A stretch of DNA of 64,000 nt, taken from positions 10,874,193 to 10,938,192 of the forward strand of contig NC_051088.1 in assembly GCF_901709675.1 (NCBI RefSeq). Direction: 5' to 3'. Positions within the stretch are counted from its first letter, which is position 1, and every line of letters begins with the position of its first letter. The notes under the pieces were generated by a model. It searched no databases, was not told the origin of the DNA, and saw nothing but the letters and a program-made list of their open reading frames with translations. The position numbers and the translations under genes are program-made. Below are positions 51,271 to 63,895 of this stretch, piece by piece. The stretch comes from Syngnathus acus (lineage: Eukaryota; Chordata; Actinopteri; Syngnathiformes; Syngnathidae).

Positions 51271-52366
51271 CTTTTCGCCTCCCGCATCACTCCACACATC
51301 AGCCACACATCCTGATTGCAAAAAAGAAATTACGCGTCAAAACTTATATCGATCCTTGTTTGCAGTAATAATGCTTCTTGTGAGGCCAGTCCTGGGACTT
51401 TTCTGACATACCTAGTATAATGTGACCTATTCAACAATGCGGCGGTCGCACAGCTCAACATGTCGGGGGCAAATTACTTTTGTTTGTGCCTCCCTATTCT
51501 CATTAGCTAAATGTCTGAGTAATGCGCTAATGAAACATAAAAGATCACTGACTACAGCAAGTCATCAACGTAATTGCTCTCCATTAAGTCAATCTCTACA
51601 GGGCTACTAGCCTTGCAGTTGCAACGCCTGACCACCCTCCGCTTTCCGTTGACGTCATCGTGTCGGGGCATCGCCGGCGCTCTGTTGAGCGCAGATGAAC
51701 CCCCACCTCGCTTGCGGGTGAGGCATGCGAAATAATGCGGTGCCCTGAAAACAAATAAGCACTCATTTCGAGCCGAAATGCAACAAGGATGTACCGCGGG
51801 GAAAAGAATCAATTCCACCTGACCTTCCAACTTAATCACCATTTGCTTGGCTGGCACTCTGTTGAGACCTGCAGCACGCTGACATGGTGACATGAGGCAG
51901 GCCTTTGGTTGGAAGCCTCGTAATGCATGATGATAGCCACTTAGCCGTATATTTGAAATGGAACTTGGAAATAAACGAGAAAGAAGAAAAGATGGGCTGG
52001 TAATAGAAAGTTTTGTAGAAATGTACTGGACTGATTTGCGGTTCAAATTTGGGAATACGATGGTGCCTGAAAAGTCATATGTCCTGATCATTATGATTTC
52101 ATGAGAGCTCAGATTGGCAAGCAATGATTATTCGAGACACTGTATTTTTCCTTTTGGTTTTTCAGTTTGGTGACTTTCAATAGGACAATAAAAGAAAGAC
52201 TCAACAAACATAAAAAGATCTTTTGACGCTTAACATGGCAATTAACAGTGTGAAAATGTTAATTACCATTGCCTCTGCAGTTAATAGTTTTTTGGTTGTG
52301 ACTGTTTTGACCTTGGAATTAATTATTTTCATTATTTCCTGAGAGAAATATTTTTACAACGTTTAA
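51271..52366. other. Unannotated DNA with one long chance ORF
   Basis: The longest open frame of the window lies here: 190 codons on the minus strand, 51552-52124. Its translation has no recognisable domain, signal, repeat or conserved motif beyond a C-terminal YVDDLL, which alone does not make a reverse transcriptase. It crosses a CpG-rich patch at 51600-51740. I do not call a gene. Confidence 0.4.
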
Positions 52367-52368
52367 TT

Positions 52369-52620
52369 AGGGATGGGCGAGTGCCAAAACTAGTATTCAT
52401 GACGTTGGCTGATAGCAGCATCAGTTGCCCTATTGTTGCTGTTTTATGAAATTTTAAGGCAAATGGCTATATTGGGATATCAAGGTCTGTTCCAAAAAGT
52501 ATCTGTCTTTGTTTTATAGGGAATTTTTAGGTATCAAAAGTAGTATCGGTGCTTGGTATCGGTGACTACTCAAGAACTGATTACTCAAAATGGTAACAGT
52601 CTGAAAAAAGTGGTATTGAA
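52369..52620. repeat. Dispersed 'tatcggtgactact' repeat, copy 2
   Basis: The repeat starts 'agggatgggcgagtgccaaa' and carries 'tactagtattcatg'-like, 'ggtatcaaaagtagtatcgg' and 'ggtatcggtgactactcaag' blocks, ending 'cagtctgaaaaaagtggta'. This is a well-known kind of fish repeat, and the 'gggatgggcga' start is reminiscent of hAT-type ends. It is decayed and has no ORF. It is related to 44755-44910. Confidence 0.6.
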
Positions 52621-53990
52621 GATTCCAACTTTTATTTTAAAAAAACATACTAATATAGCGATGATCAGCCATCTAGATATTTAGATATTTTTGAAAATGA
52701 ATAAACATTCCACATATTAACGTCATCACTTCAATTTTGACATTCGTAATTGATAGAACATAACCTGTGTGGGCCTGAACTATAAAATAATAAAATGAGC
52801 AGCATGAAGCATTTGCTACGATGCAAAATCAAATGGACCATAAACCACCCTATGAGGTGTTTTCTCAAAGTCAAATAAAGTGATGATGCCTTTCAAATTA
52901 AAATCATGTTGCCTTTTAAACATGACTTCATGACCAGGTTGTTTGCTTACTCTGGTAAAAGCATCTTCATTCAGCACAGTAGTGGCAGTTGAGGTAATAA
53001 GCTGCTGTTTTTGCACACAGCAACACTTTGTTTGCACCGGTGCGCCGAGGCATCGTTCGTTGTCCCTTGAGAATGAGGAGGAGAAAATTGGAGAAAACAA
53101 TGCGATAGCTGCCTCTTTATCTCGTTTGTTATTAGGCAGGAAATGAGTCTTCTCTTCTCCATAGCAACATGCATTTTACCGCTGACAGTCACTCCTACCC
53201 GGGTCCGAGCCTCTCCAGGTGCTCTTCACTGAAGGATATGGAAAATTCTCCCTTTCTGTTGGCTGATAAGCAGACGGGCCATCTGAGACCAGAACACACA
53301 AACAGCGAGCTGATCTATAGAGTCAGCAGTCTGCTTGCGCTTAGCCTGCGTCAAAAAACAACATAATGTACAGACCACAAATGTTTATTTGTTTGTCTAT
53401 GTCTTAATCTTGGCCGTGAAATTAAGAGAGACCACTTCACCATTCTCACCTGGTAGTTAGAAAGATGCCATCTACTGTAAGTAGCACCATGAAGCGCTTT
53501 AATGTGAACGCTTTTGGTTTCCGTAAGCTCTCGACGCATTGCAATTTTGAGCGGCAATGAAGCCATTCAAAGTGAAGCTACATTTTTATACCCTGATTCG
53601 AGTCGGCACACTGGTCTTTTCTGAGAAGTCAGGATTTAATCAAGCACACCATGCAACACAACCATAGTAAATGTATCCGTTGAGGAATACAAGTTATTAA
53701 ATGTCATTTAAAATCTTAATATACTGCGCATCACTATTTGTTTTTTTTATGTAAAAGAGCATGTTTGAAAATTATTGGATACCAATAATAAATGTTAGCA
53801 TAAAAAATATGACGGGTTAAGCAGATGTTTGGCATAAATGTCACACTAAGCGCCGTGCTAAGTGTGTATATTTTATGAAGCACTGCATACAGTATTTGTG
53901 CCAAATCAATATAGATAACACTTTTAAAACAAAATACTGGAATACCATATTGTTGCATTCATGCAGAATCCTACTATGTCTGAATTGAGT
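52621..53990. other. Unannotated intergenic DNA
   Basis: No supported gene. The stretch 53010-53260 is GC-richer and contains 'ctccatagcaacatg' (half of an RFX-type X-box) and 'gctgacagtcactc' (TALE-type). The rest is A/T-rich. Confidence 0.4.
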
Positions 53991-53992
53991 CA

Positions 53993-54017
53993 ATATATAT
54001 GTATATATATATATATT
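53993..54017. repeat. (AT)n tract
   Basis: Alternating TA with one G, followed by a T-run. Confidence 0.8.
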
Positions 54018-55748
54018 TTTTTTCTTTTCACGAATCCACACTATTGGACAATCCCAACGTGTTTCTGTTACTTTCGCAAATTATTGATCAATCTCAAGGG
54101 TTAGAAATGCTAACGGCTTACATTAAGATCATCCCTTAAGCTGATTTTCTTAGAATGAGGTTTTCATTGAGGTAAACTGGCCTTTTTTGATATTTTCAGC
54201 AATATGTAAATCATTGTTGATTAGATGATCAAGGATGTTTGCTCGATCGCACATTTCTCGAGACTCATATCGTACGGCCGTGGACTTGGTCAAACGTGGC
54301 ATGGGAAATGGAGGCGCTGATTGCCTCAGGAGTTTTCAGGGCCCGTGGCTTCCAAAGCACATCTCATGGATCAATATTTGCTGGATGTATTGGCTTGAGT
54401 AAATACTGCAGTCCACGCACGCCACTCATTCCAGCTGGGAATGACAATCTCGCGCCAGCAGCACAGTGCGCGTCCCAGTAATGACGCGACACGGAGGCAG
54501 GCGGCTGGTAATAAAGATTGTCTTTCTGCAGATATGCCGGCGATACCTTCACTCACCCTTAATTTATTCCCTGAGGTGCAATGAGTGATTTTGTCTGTGC
54601 TCAACCTCATATTAAACATTGCGCCCTATAAAGCTCTCAATAATCATTTGCTGCAACCCAGGACACAATGATTTCCCAAGACACATAAAAGTGCAATAAC
54701 GTCAACTCAGAAATAATATTGCCGGCATTCTTTTTTCATGCGTTTCCTATAGCCAGAAAACATACCACGGCGCAGCTCTTCTTTTCTCACGATGTCAGAA
54801 GAGAGATCGTACAAGTCATCTGTAACTTTAAAGAGTCACACAAATTTATTTACTCAGAAAAATCGATGGCTGACTTCCAAGGCAAAACTAAATTTCTGGT
54901 TTGGAAACACTTCTGAGCAAGGCGCTGAAAAAATGTTTACAACTAACAAATCTATCAACACTACTCTCGCTCAAGACTGTTATGACACAGCACTAGCTCG
55001 AACACACATATTAGCCTACACTGAGGTCAACTTAGTACATTGTGAGCATTTCAATTATTAGAGTTGACTTTCATCAGATGTAATGAACTTGTGCAGTGTG
55101 AGCTGGAATTTAAAAACCGTGCATGCCTCGCTCAAAGAGCTCTAAAGACCAATTACAAAAGGCTAAAAATTAACATGCGTTGTACAATACATATTAAGCC
55201 TACCTAATACCTTGAGTCATTTAAATGAAGTTCCTTTTCAATAAGGAAACAAAATCTATTGAGTTTTCACTCCAACATGTAATACCCCTGAAATTTTAGA
55301 CTTACAACAAGAGATGGAAATATAATACACGTAAAGGCTGTTATGGCAACAAAAGCCTTACTTGGCATTTGAGCACGCCAAAAACCAAACCAGAGCATGG
55401 ACATTAAGTGTGCAATAGTTCTTCATCATTTCTGTAGTCTAAATGCTCCAGACTTTTTTTTCCAAGACCCCTGGGAGCTGTTTTAAATTGTATAAAAATT
55501 GCATAATATTGGCCGGATCCGATCTTTGTGCGATTATAATCTCATTCATTATCTTTGTTTGCTACTACACAACAGAAGAAACCACCCCGTATTTGACTTC
55601 TTCCCGCATAGATGTGCTTCTCTCCCTTCCTCAGCAGATGGTGCAAAAGTATATTTTCTGTCTTCCTCTTGGCCTGCCTCATGTGGGGTATTAGCAAAGT
55701 CTGCATCTTGCCTTTTTGGGTGAGTCACGAGTCATCTTGTATATTCAT
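54018..55748. other. Unannotated intergenic DNA
   Basis: No supported gene. Two overlapping plus-strand frames at 54719-55061 (65 and 89 codons) lack domains and in part contradict each other. The stretch 54280-54560 is GC-richer and non-repetitive. Confidence 0.4.
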
Positions 55749-55749
55749 G

Positions 55750-55797
55750 ATCCATCCATCCATCCATCCATCCATCTATCCATTCATCCATCCATCT
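55750..55797. repeat. (CATC)n microsatellite, interrupted
   Basis: CATC units with CTATC and CATTC variants, about 48 bp. No L2-like body was recognised beside it. Confidence 0.85.
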
Positions 55798-55798
55798 A

Positions 55799-56420
55799 AC
55801 CAACCCAACACTGCTTGACTCTTCCATACTGCTATCAAGACTACAGCAAATACTCCAATTGATGTTAGCTTACCAAATCCATATACTTTAACGCAGTGTG
55901 TACTTTAACAAGGGGACTCCAGTCCCATCGCCACCACCGAGATGATACATAGAGACGTTACACCACGTAATAAAGATTAAAGTACCGATATCGCGGCTCA
56001 AGGCATAAACGCTGTCTTACATTTCCATTTGAAAAGACGACGTGGTGACTGACTCAGATTTCACAGGCACTGGGTTCTGGTGATTTTAACCAGCGCTGAT
56101 CACAGAGGAGAAGTAAAGGGAGCTCATGTTGCCTTGAATGCTTCTAACGCGAAGGCACGCTAAATGCATTCGGTGACATCATAAGTGCAGCCGGCAAAAG
56201 AAAAACAGCAACCTGATCTCAGAAAAATGCCTGAAATAGCCAGTGTAGGTTAAAACTCACACAAAATCTATTGAATTTGTTCTTTACAACCCCCGCTTTA
56301 TAGACTTTTAGAAGAGTAAAGCCAGTTTTAAAATCTAAATGCCAATGTCTATAGCATATTTTTATATATGTACTTCATCTTTCACAGACTTGGTTGACTT
56401 CTTTTTTTTTTTTTAAACTC
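55799..56420. other. Unannotated intergenic DNA
   Basis: No gene or repeat was recognised. A T-run lies at 56403-56414, just before the duplicated segment. Confidence 0.45.
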
Positions 56421-56424
56421 TGCA

Positions 56425-56532
56425 TGTGACATCTCATTTAAGATAGCCAATTTATTCACATCCCTAACAAAGTTGTCTCTTCTTATTCACATTTAAAGCG
56501 AACTTCAAAACTCTATTATAATTCCTTTTGCA
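56425..56532 (+). repeat. Local direct duplication, copy 1
   Basis: Positions 56425-56499 match 57159-57234 with one indel and roughly 80% identity by eye. The core 'agttgtctcttcttat' followed by 'cacatttaaagc' differs at one site. A weaker match continues with 'ttataattc' at 56506-56532. Confidence 0.7.
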
Positions 56533-57158
56533 TTTTTGATTTCGGTCAAAAATTTAGACCTCAAATTAGATGCGACTTAAAAGCAACTCGGCGGTTTGAT
56601 TCAAAGAGTAGTTGAGAGTTGGAATTAAAAAACTTGTTGCAGTGTCAGTCAAAACTAAGAAAGGTGTGGACATGTTTACAAAAAAGATCATTTCCATTTT
56701 CAAATCTGCATTTCTGACACAGCTCACCCTGGATCTTATTAGCTTGTTCAAGTGTCACATTGTGGCCAGTGAGTTTTTGTTTATCTTAGCTTCCTTAGTG
56801 ATGGTACGTACATTCTTTCTCCATACGTTCTTTTCTTAGTCACATAACCAAAGCTTGCGTGTTTGGATAAAACACATTTGTATTGTTTGATGGCTTTCAT
56901 CATCTCCAATAACCACTCCTACATTGTCTTTAGGGCATTTTGCAGAGATGTCGTGAGACAACCCGAGACATGCTCCATCTTGTCGGCATTCCGCAAGCCC
57001 AGAGAAACACTCCTGGAAAATTCTTTGGCAATCACAGAAGCAAGGTATTGGGGTGGGGTGGGGGAGTTAATTAACCAAATGCTCCAAAGTAAGTTTTTCA
57101 CTGCAGGCTAAAATGGTGAATATGGGACTAGCTTGAACTTGTTGCTCGTTCCAACAAA
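56533..57158. other. Spacer between duplicate copies
   Basis: A/T-rich sequence without a gene. A G/T-rich run 'ggggtggggtgggggag' lies near 57049. Confidence 0.4.
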
Positions 57159-57383
57159 TGTGACATCCCCACCTAAGAGAGATGATTTATTCACCTCCCT
57201 TACCAAGTTGTCTCTTCTTATACACATTTAAAGCAGAAGGTATGCACTCTTGCACCAACAGGATCAATACTCATTGGCAGCCTTAATATCCTCAATGCCC
57301 TGCTTCGACAGTACCTGGTGCAGCACATGTTGAGGAATGTAGCTTCGGTGTCAATACAAAATTGCTTTATAATTCTTTTCCAG
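57159..57383 (+). repeat. Local direct duplication, copy 2
   Basis: The second copy of the segment at 56425-56532, in the same orientation and about 734 bp downstream. Relative to copy 1, about 115 bp separates the main block (57159-57234) from the weaker 'ttataattcttt' block (57356-57383). This could be an insertion here or a deletion in copy 1. Confidence 0.65.
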
Positions 57384-57417
57384 ACGTGCCATTCAACCTT
57401 AGTGACCTCCCCGCTTC

Positions 57418-57435
57418 AAAAAAAAAAAAAAAAAA
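57418..57435. repeat. Poly(A) tract, 18 bp
   Basis: Eighteen A residues directly downstream of duplicate copy 2. It could be a retroposon tail, but no matching body was recognised. Confidence 0.8.
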
Positions 57436-60350
57436 GTCAGCAGTGGCAGCTCTGATTTGCGAAAGTCAGGAATTCATTTTGCTCTTCATATACTATTCAA
57501 ACAAGGAGAGGATCTGCAATTACCAACACCAAATTGCCAAGTCTACATTCCGGGCTAATGACTGAGGGGAAAAAAGGAATTGGGGGATCAATGACATTCA
57601 GTCAATGTTTCTATACTACTATAAAGTAGCTGCATGGTTGTGGGAAAGAAAATGGCACTATGATTTTTTTTAATAAAGTTTTATATTGAGATATTTTAAA
57701 AATTACACAATGTGAGGTGTGCATAGCACATATTTCTCATTTTTCTTCTGTGATTAAATGTTTGGACAGCTTTGATTAGAGAATCCAACTATGCTCACTA
57801 GAGCACAGAGATATTGTGTGAAATCAATCACTGTAGTGTTCAGCAGCTAATAGTCCTGCCAGAATTCAAGTTAAAATAATTTATTTTCATGCCCATATCG
57901 GATTGCCATTAGAACATTGCTAATACTCTTCATTTATTTTTCATCAATCTTTTTATCTGTTTTTCAATATAAGACGCATTAGCGTTTCCAGTCTCCTTGT
58001 TTGCAATTCATACAATAAACTGTTCAGGATTATTCTACCACAGGAGCTTCCTTCCAATTGTAATTTTATTATGAACAAATTATTTTCAACAACTCCCCAA
58101 CTTATTTTCACAGGACTTCGAATATGGGGGGTAAAGGCCTATGAATGAACCAGAAAAAAGATTGTTATGACAATAACGGGAGAGGCCACGGGGTTGTTAT
58201 TGCAAGTGAGCTTATATGACATACAATGTGTCTATCAGAATCACATGACTTTAGATATAACATTTTAAACCACAAGCTGACAAACATACACTGGAAGTAC
58301 AGGTTTCCGGAAACCCCTGCTTTTTTCTTTTACTATGTACTGAATCAGGAAAATATTCACAGGATGGAAGAGGACAAATAGCGGGTCAGCATAGAAGTAG
58401 TATTTCATTTCCAAGTGACATTTCCAACTAGCTTGGTAAATAGACTTAAGTGTTTTGTTTGCATTTGCAGGTTGCTGTGACTGGCGATCATTAACACAAA
58501 AGCATCCAAGAAAGAAGTCAAGTCTTTTACTAGATTGCTGGCATGTGAGCTTATCTGTGTAAGGGACTACAACAATTCAGGGCTCACATTTCGATGACAC
58601 TTACCGGATATAGGAATAAAGGTCATTAAAGAGCAAGATTGCTCAATTGTTAGTTTTGTGCAAGACGTGATTTTGACAGAAACACAGCACGGACACGGAC
58701 ATGTGCCTGCACGCACACACCAAATGTTCATCGTAATTGCTGTTGGGCCTTTCGGAAGGTCCCACCTCTGCAACTGACCCCAGTTCTTTGTATCACTTGT
58801 TTCATCTGAGCTGGTTAACTAATGTGCTCGTTAATCAGAGGGTGCTAGGTTAGCTACGTTTGGCTTGCCCTTATCAATAATTGAGCCACCTCTTAACTCA
58901 GCCTCTCCCTCTACAGACAGCAATTTCTGTACAATGCTATTCCAAAGAATCCGGCACTAATCAGCACCTCCAGCAAGCTGGAATGTGGCAGGTTTTTATA
59001 GAGGAAGAAGCTTAGTAGAGAAGGAAGCGGCTTTTGAGAAGCAGACAAGTCCAGGCTGGTTCAGTGAAGTTACAGTGCACCTTCACAAAAAGAGGAAGTT
59101 TTGGAAGTTTGGCTTGGTTCCCAGGTTCTTTCGAAATGGCCATTTGGAGAGCGAATTCAAGCAAAAACAAATTCAACTGATGAAACAGTTTAAAGTGAGC
59201 TCGCCAGGGGTATTGGCTGAATCAATCAAATGATGTTTGCAGCCTGATGAAAGCTGATCAGGATAGATTTGAGCGTCACAATAAAAGTTGGATTGATTGT
59301 TATTCTGTTGTCAAAATGTGAACAGATCTTTGAGTGCTTAAAAAGAAAGCATAAAGTCTAAGTGCATGTTTTCAGAGTTTGTATGAAGCTGTAGGAAATG
59401 AAAATTTCTGGACTTGTTCACTTCAAACGTCATCACAAACGTGATTCTGTAAAAGAGAACCTTTATCATTTGTGCATCTTAAAACCTCCCATGCCAGCGG
59501 ATGCAATTTCCACTAGACAGAGTTTATATGAGGTACGGGCACATATCATCTCTTGTTGTTTTTAACAAAAGCTTCGTACATACAAAAACAGTCATTTCTG
59601 CAATGAGCGAATCACGCTCGATCATCTCTTTTGAAGGGTCCAACGCCTCGGGTATTTTCCGAATGAGGCACAGCACATTTGTACTGTGGGTGCGCCGGCA
59701 CAAATCTGCATCCAAATGAAGACTGAAATATTGATGTGCGAAAATGACGGGTCTGCTTATTGTCAAATGTGCTTGGCCATAAAAGTACATTAGCAGCGAG
59801 GGTGCATTCCTGCCCGAGCAAGTCGGAACACCAGCCGCCGCTGAGGTGGTGAGAAGTATCAAGGTACAGAGAAACACCTCAGGGTGGCCTGGGGCTGCAG
59901 AGCCTTAACACAACGCTCACACAAATACATGCAAATCGGTGTAACTGTCATGAGCGTCTGAAGCAAATGGTCAAATTTCAAGTGAAAAGCATCACTTCCG
60001 TGTTATTTAAAGGGAGGTTCAGCATGCAATGTGATTTGAAACCAGGAAGAAGAAAAAGTCTCAATTTGAATTCTGCAGTTGTTTTGTTTTTGTTGTTGCT
60101 GGTTTATAAGACTAGTGAAAGAAAATAAAACATCGGCAGTGGTTGGCAAACACGTAATAACATTGAAATACGGTTCAGCACTAAGCATGGGCTTTTAATG
60201 GGTCCATATTTCTCTTCAATGGAATGCTTCTAATACCCATTGGTAGGCATAAGTGTATTTTGAGGGAGTTACACACAAAAAAAAATGAACAGAGGACATT
60301 CAGATTTAAAATTTAGGTTTGGGAAAGACTGCATGGGTAAGATTTGAAAA
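57436..60350. other. Unannotated intergenic DNA
   Basis: No supported gene. The stretch 57860-57990 is A/T-rich with several homeodomain-type cores ('aagttaaaataatttatttt', 'cattgctaatactc'). The stretch 59600-59890 is GC-richer, non-repetitive and crossed by a 117-codon minus-strand frame without a domain. Either could be conserved noncoding DNA. Confidence 0.4.
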
Positions 60351-60351
60351 C

Positions 60352-60612
60352 ATGTCTTATCCTCACGAGGGTCCGAGGTGTGCTTGGTACCTATCTCAGC
60401 TGATTTAGGGCAAGAGAAGGGGCACACCCTGAACTGGTTGCCAGCCAACTGCAACTTCAGTAAACCTACCATGCATGTTTTTGGGTTGTGGGCGGAAACT
60501 GGAGTACCTGAAGAAAATCCATGCAGGTACTTGGAGAACATGCAGGAAGGCCAGAGCCCGGATTTGAACCCGTGACCTGCACTAACCAATCCACCCAGTA
60601 CCACCCAGTAAT
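60352..60612. repeat. L2-like fish repeat, longest copy
   Basis: The sequence follows the familiar teleost repeat in order: 'cttatcctcacgagggtccg', 'cctatctcagctgatttagg', 'gcacaccctgaactggttgc', 'catgcatgtttttgggttgt', 'ggaaactggagtacctgaag', 'gagaacatgcaggaaggcc' and 'ggatttgaacccgtgacctg'. A central part usually present (AACAACCATTCACACTC-like) is missing and point changes are common, so the copy is old. The 143-codon minus-strand frame over it is a product of the repeat, not a gene. Confidence 0.75.
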
Positions 60613-60700
60613 ATTTAATAAATTGTATATTTTGAAAATGGTTCAAAAGTTGTTTACCTTCGTTCCCATTTGTGCCCAATAAGCTTGAATGATGCCTCAC

Positions 60701-60769
60701 TTAAATTTTGTGTTCAGGGTTGCCATTGGACATTTAATTATCGGTCTGCCTATGCTTTACTGTCACTGT
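60701..60769 (+). repeat. Paired short element, copy 2
   Basis: This is the partner of 22485-22553: 'catttaattatc' at 60731-60742, an 8-base spacer, then 'tatgctttac' at 60751-60760. The orientation and the spacing between the two blocks are the same. It begins about 90 bp after the L2-like repeat. Confidence 0.6.
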
Positions 60770-63700
60770 GTTTTACCTCAACCAGACTTTGCCAGTTGGG
60801 TTATTTAGTTGTTTCAATTTCTTTTGGGAAAATATACCTTGAAGCATGTACAAATGGGAGGTTGGCCAGCATTTGATTTTGTACACTCATAAAGAGTCGA
60901 CTGTTATTGATCAAGAAAACTGAACAGTTATTACATTTGGTTGCCAATAAAACTGCAAAGGTGGACGTCTGAGCTGGAACGGAGGGACTCTCTTAAGAAA
61001 CGTCCCATCAGGTGAGGCTCAGTTTAGGAATGTGCCCTTACTCTTCTCCCATCCCCCCCATCTCCTCAGGACCCCCCCTTCCCCAATCCAGCTATTGTGA
61101 GAAGAAAGAATGCTTTTCAAAAAGTTGTTCCTTTCACAGTGAGGGATGGCGGGTGTCGCCCCTTTTTCACGTAAGGCTTAAAGTGGGGGTTGTACCTGCA
61201 GCTCCAGGAGAGCATTTTCTTATCTGAGAAATGATCCCCTTTTACTTCTACTTGTGTTTCGAGGTACTTGCAAGAATGCTATTCAACTAACTGTTTGGAT
61301 GTTGTGTTGGACAGATGTTTTAAGGATGTCACTTTAAACAACATTATGAGAGCACAAAGTCATCATTTTACAAAATAACGCTGCAATGAGAAAAACATCA
61401 TTGTTTTAAAGCAATGGAATAAAGGAGATTATTATACTTGAGCATACACATAATAAAAAATATTGTCAATGTTTTGGCCCATTAACACCATCACGAGTTA
61501 ATAATATTTCATAAAATACCAAAATTTCTGACATGGAAAGAGGATTTAGTGAGCCAATGAGCGCTCTAAAATGGGACACATTTACTATTAAGGCTTATCT
61601 TTGATTGTTTAGTTCTTGTCGCTAAAGTCACAGAAGCATGGCTGGGTGTGGTTCCTTTTTATGGTTTAGGAAAAGTGTGGGTGGCCCTTGCGGGTGCTTG
61701 CATCCCATTGGTTGGCTGGGAAGTCTAAAGCACCGTCTACCTGAGTCAGGTTGAGAAAAGACTGACAGTGCTTTGTTGTCGCTTGCATGTGCAGTCACGA
61801 AGAAAAACTTTAACACGTTTGTAAGAGAAGCAGAAAAGGTAAGTATTGCTTTTACAACAAGGAAGGAGCAAAAAAATAACGTTTTGTCGTAAATATTCCT
61901 TTGATTTGACTTCTTTTCTTATCTAAGTTGACCTGCAGAGTCCTGCGCGTATTTGCTTTGAAGTCAAATTTGGATGCACAGGAAGGCTTCAGGTGAGGGG
62001 TTGTGATTGGTGTCCGGTTACAAAGCGTCACTGGGGTCTGATCGGGAGCCAGAGACCACGGAACTACAGCAAAATGTAGGCTCGGTCTTTCTGGGTCTCA
62101 CTTTTAAAACTGGAGAAGATGAGGCAAAAAGGTTTTGCTCCACTCACCAATGCCGCCGCCCCATCGTTCGTGAACCGTCGCTAGCCGCTCCCTGCAATCA
62201 CCGTGCCTCGACTTGGGGCCTTCTGGAAGGAGAAGTTTTAAGTCATACAACTATTTGATTTTAGCACGCCTTTCAACAGGAACATTCCATGTGTTCTATC
62301 CTTCATTCCACCGGAGTCTGTATCTGTACATAACCAGATTTCAGTGGCGTGAAGTGTACGAGACATGGAGGCTGCACACCAGACCACCAGCTAAAGATGG
62401 CGCTCTTCTCAGTTTAGTTCCGAACACTTCTCAAGTCGTTAACGCACTATATTTTTGCAGGCCATGAGGTGCTTGAGCATTTGCATTAGTTGAAATTTCT
62501 GACCTTTCTTTTAGTGTCTCGTGTTCTATCTGCATAAAGTGAAACTGAATTGTGGTGTTATGGTGCAAAAATAAAAAACTCCCTACATCTTAGCCTTGCA
62601 TATTTTAGATTAAACAAAGTTTGTGTTGTGTTTGTATGTATCATAACTTCAATTGTACAAAAATCCTTATCATATATTCTATTTTCTAATTTTGCTTTTT
62701 CTGTAGATAACCAAGAAATGTTGCCTTACTTTTTCTTAAATAATACATTACAAGTTACCTGTTGACGAATCACAATTTCACATTTTAATCAGGCCCTTCC
62801 TTCTGGCCATTTCAAAACAAACAAAACTCACGCAGTTATTGAATTTAAGGCAAATAGACAGTGGTAATACAGTATTCATATATTTCTTAATTGGTACTTG
62901 TTTGTTTTTTCCAATTACGCCTAATACACTTTAAATAAACGATAAAAATCGAAATTCTACTTCCTTATGATTTCCATTCACGTTTACCAAAAAAGTGTCT
63001 TATAAATGTCACCTACGCCACCCACACTCATTTTCATGGTAGTCAGCCATCTAAATCTCAAATTTAAGCCTTGGCTTGCAGAACCAACCTTGTGCAATTT
63101 AGGCAAATGGATCTTCTTAACAATATAAAATATGGCTTCAGCTCTACACAGTGATGTCATTTAGTTATGCACCTCTTAAGTTGAGCGACTCATCATGCGT
63201 GCCCATTGTGGTCCTACACAACTCTGCCGTGCTGCTGCCAAAATCTGCTTTGCTGTCAGCTCAGTGTGCAATAAAACTGCATATTTGTGGCTTCACATAA
63301 AGCAATATGCTCTGTTTGAAAAAAGCAGGGGGTAATTGATTAAATTAATTCTGCTACAGTGCAGACTTAACCTCCTCACATGGAAGAGGCTCATAACAAA
63401 TTGTATTTATCACACAGGCTCACCCCAAAACTGAATATATAACACTGCTACAAGCAGACAAAAACATAAGAAAGCGCACGTACATAATGTAAATCCTATC
63501 AGCCTAATGATGGTTGCATCTTCAAGCAAGCGCTGTTGAATTCAATAAAAGCTGGCTTACTACAATGCATTTCAAATGTTTGTTTTTCTTTATTCCTGTG
63601 TCATTTATTTGAATAATTAAGTGCATAGATTTGAGTGGGCATAAACTAAATGTTCTTGAGGAAGTTCCCTTTTATGATCACAAGCATGTATTCTCATGTT

Positions 63701-63890
63701 GGCAGTATGGTACGTGTAACATGTTTTTCGTTTTATTTTGTTTTGGTGCTGTAGACAACTGGGAAAGTTTACATTATATAATGCGTTGTTTCTCAACCTT
63801 TAATGGGCCTGTCATCTAATGGGAGAGAGCATTGAATTGTTCTGACAGCCAATATATGCTCATTGGAGTGGATAGATGAACAATACGGGA
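60770..63890. other. Unannotated intergenic DNA
   Basis: No supported gene. A C-rich/T-rich patch ('ccatccccccatctcctcag' and 'gaccccccct') lies at 61050-61085. A GC-richer patch at 62030-62260 is crossed by an 83-codon plus-strand frame without a domain. The remainder is A/T-rich. Confidence 0.4.
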
Positions 63891-63895
63891 GGATT

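Noticed and set aside
51552-52124. The longest open frame, 190 codons on the minus strand, ending YVDDLL, which recalls the YxDD motif of reverse transcriptases.
   Set aside because: The motif is at the very C-terminus, and none of the other reverse-transcriptase blocks precede it. The rest has no recognisable domain. A frame of this length is only slightly longer than expected by chance in 64 kb.
60269-60700. A 143-codon minus-strand open frame.
   Set aside because: It lies almost wholly on the L2-like dispersed repeat and is explained by it.
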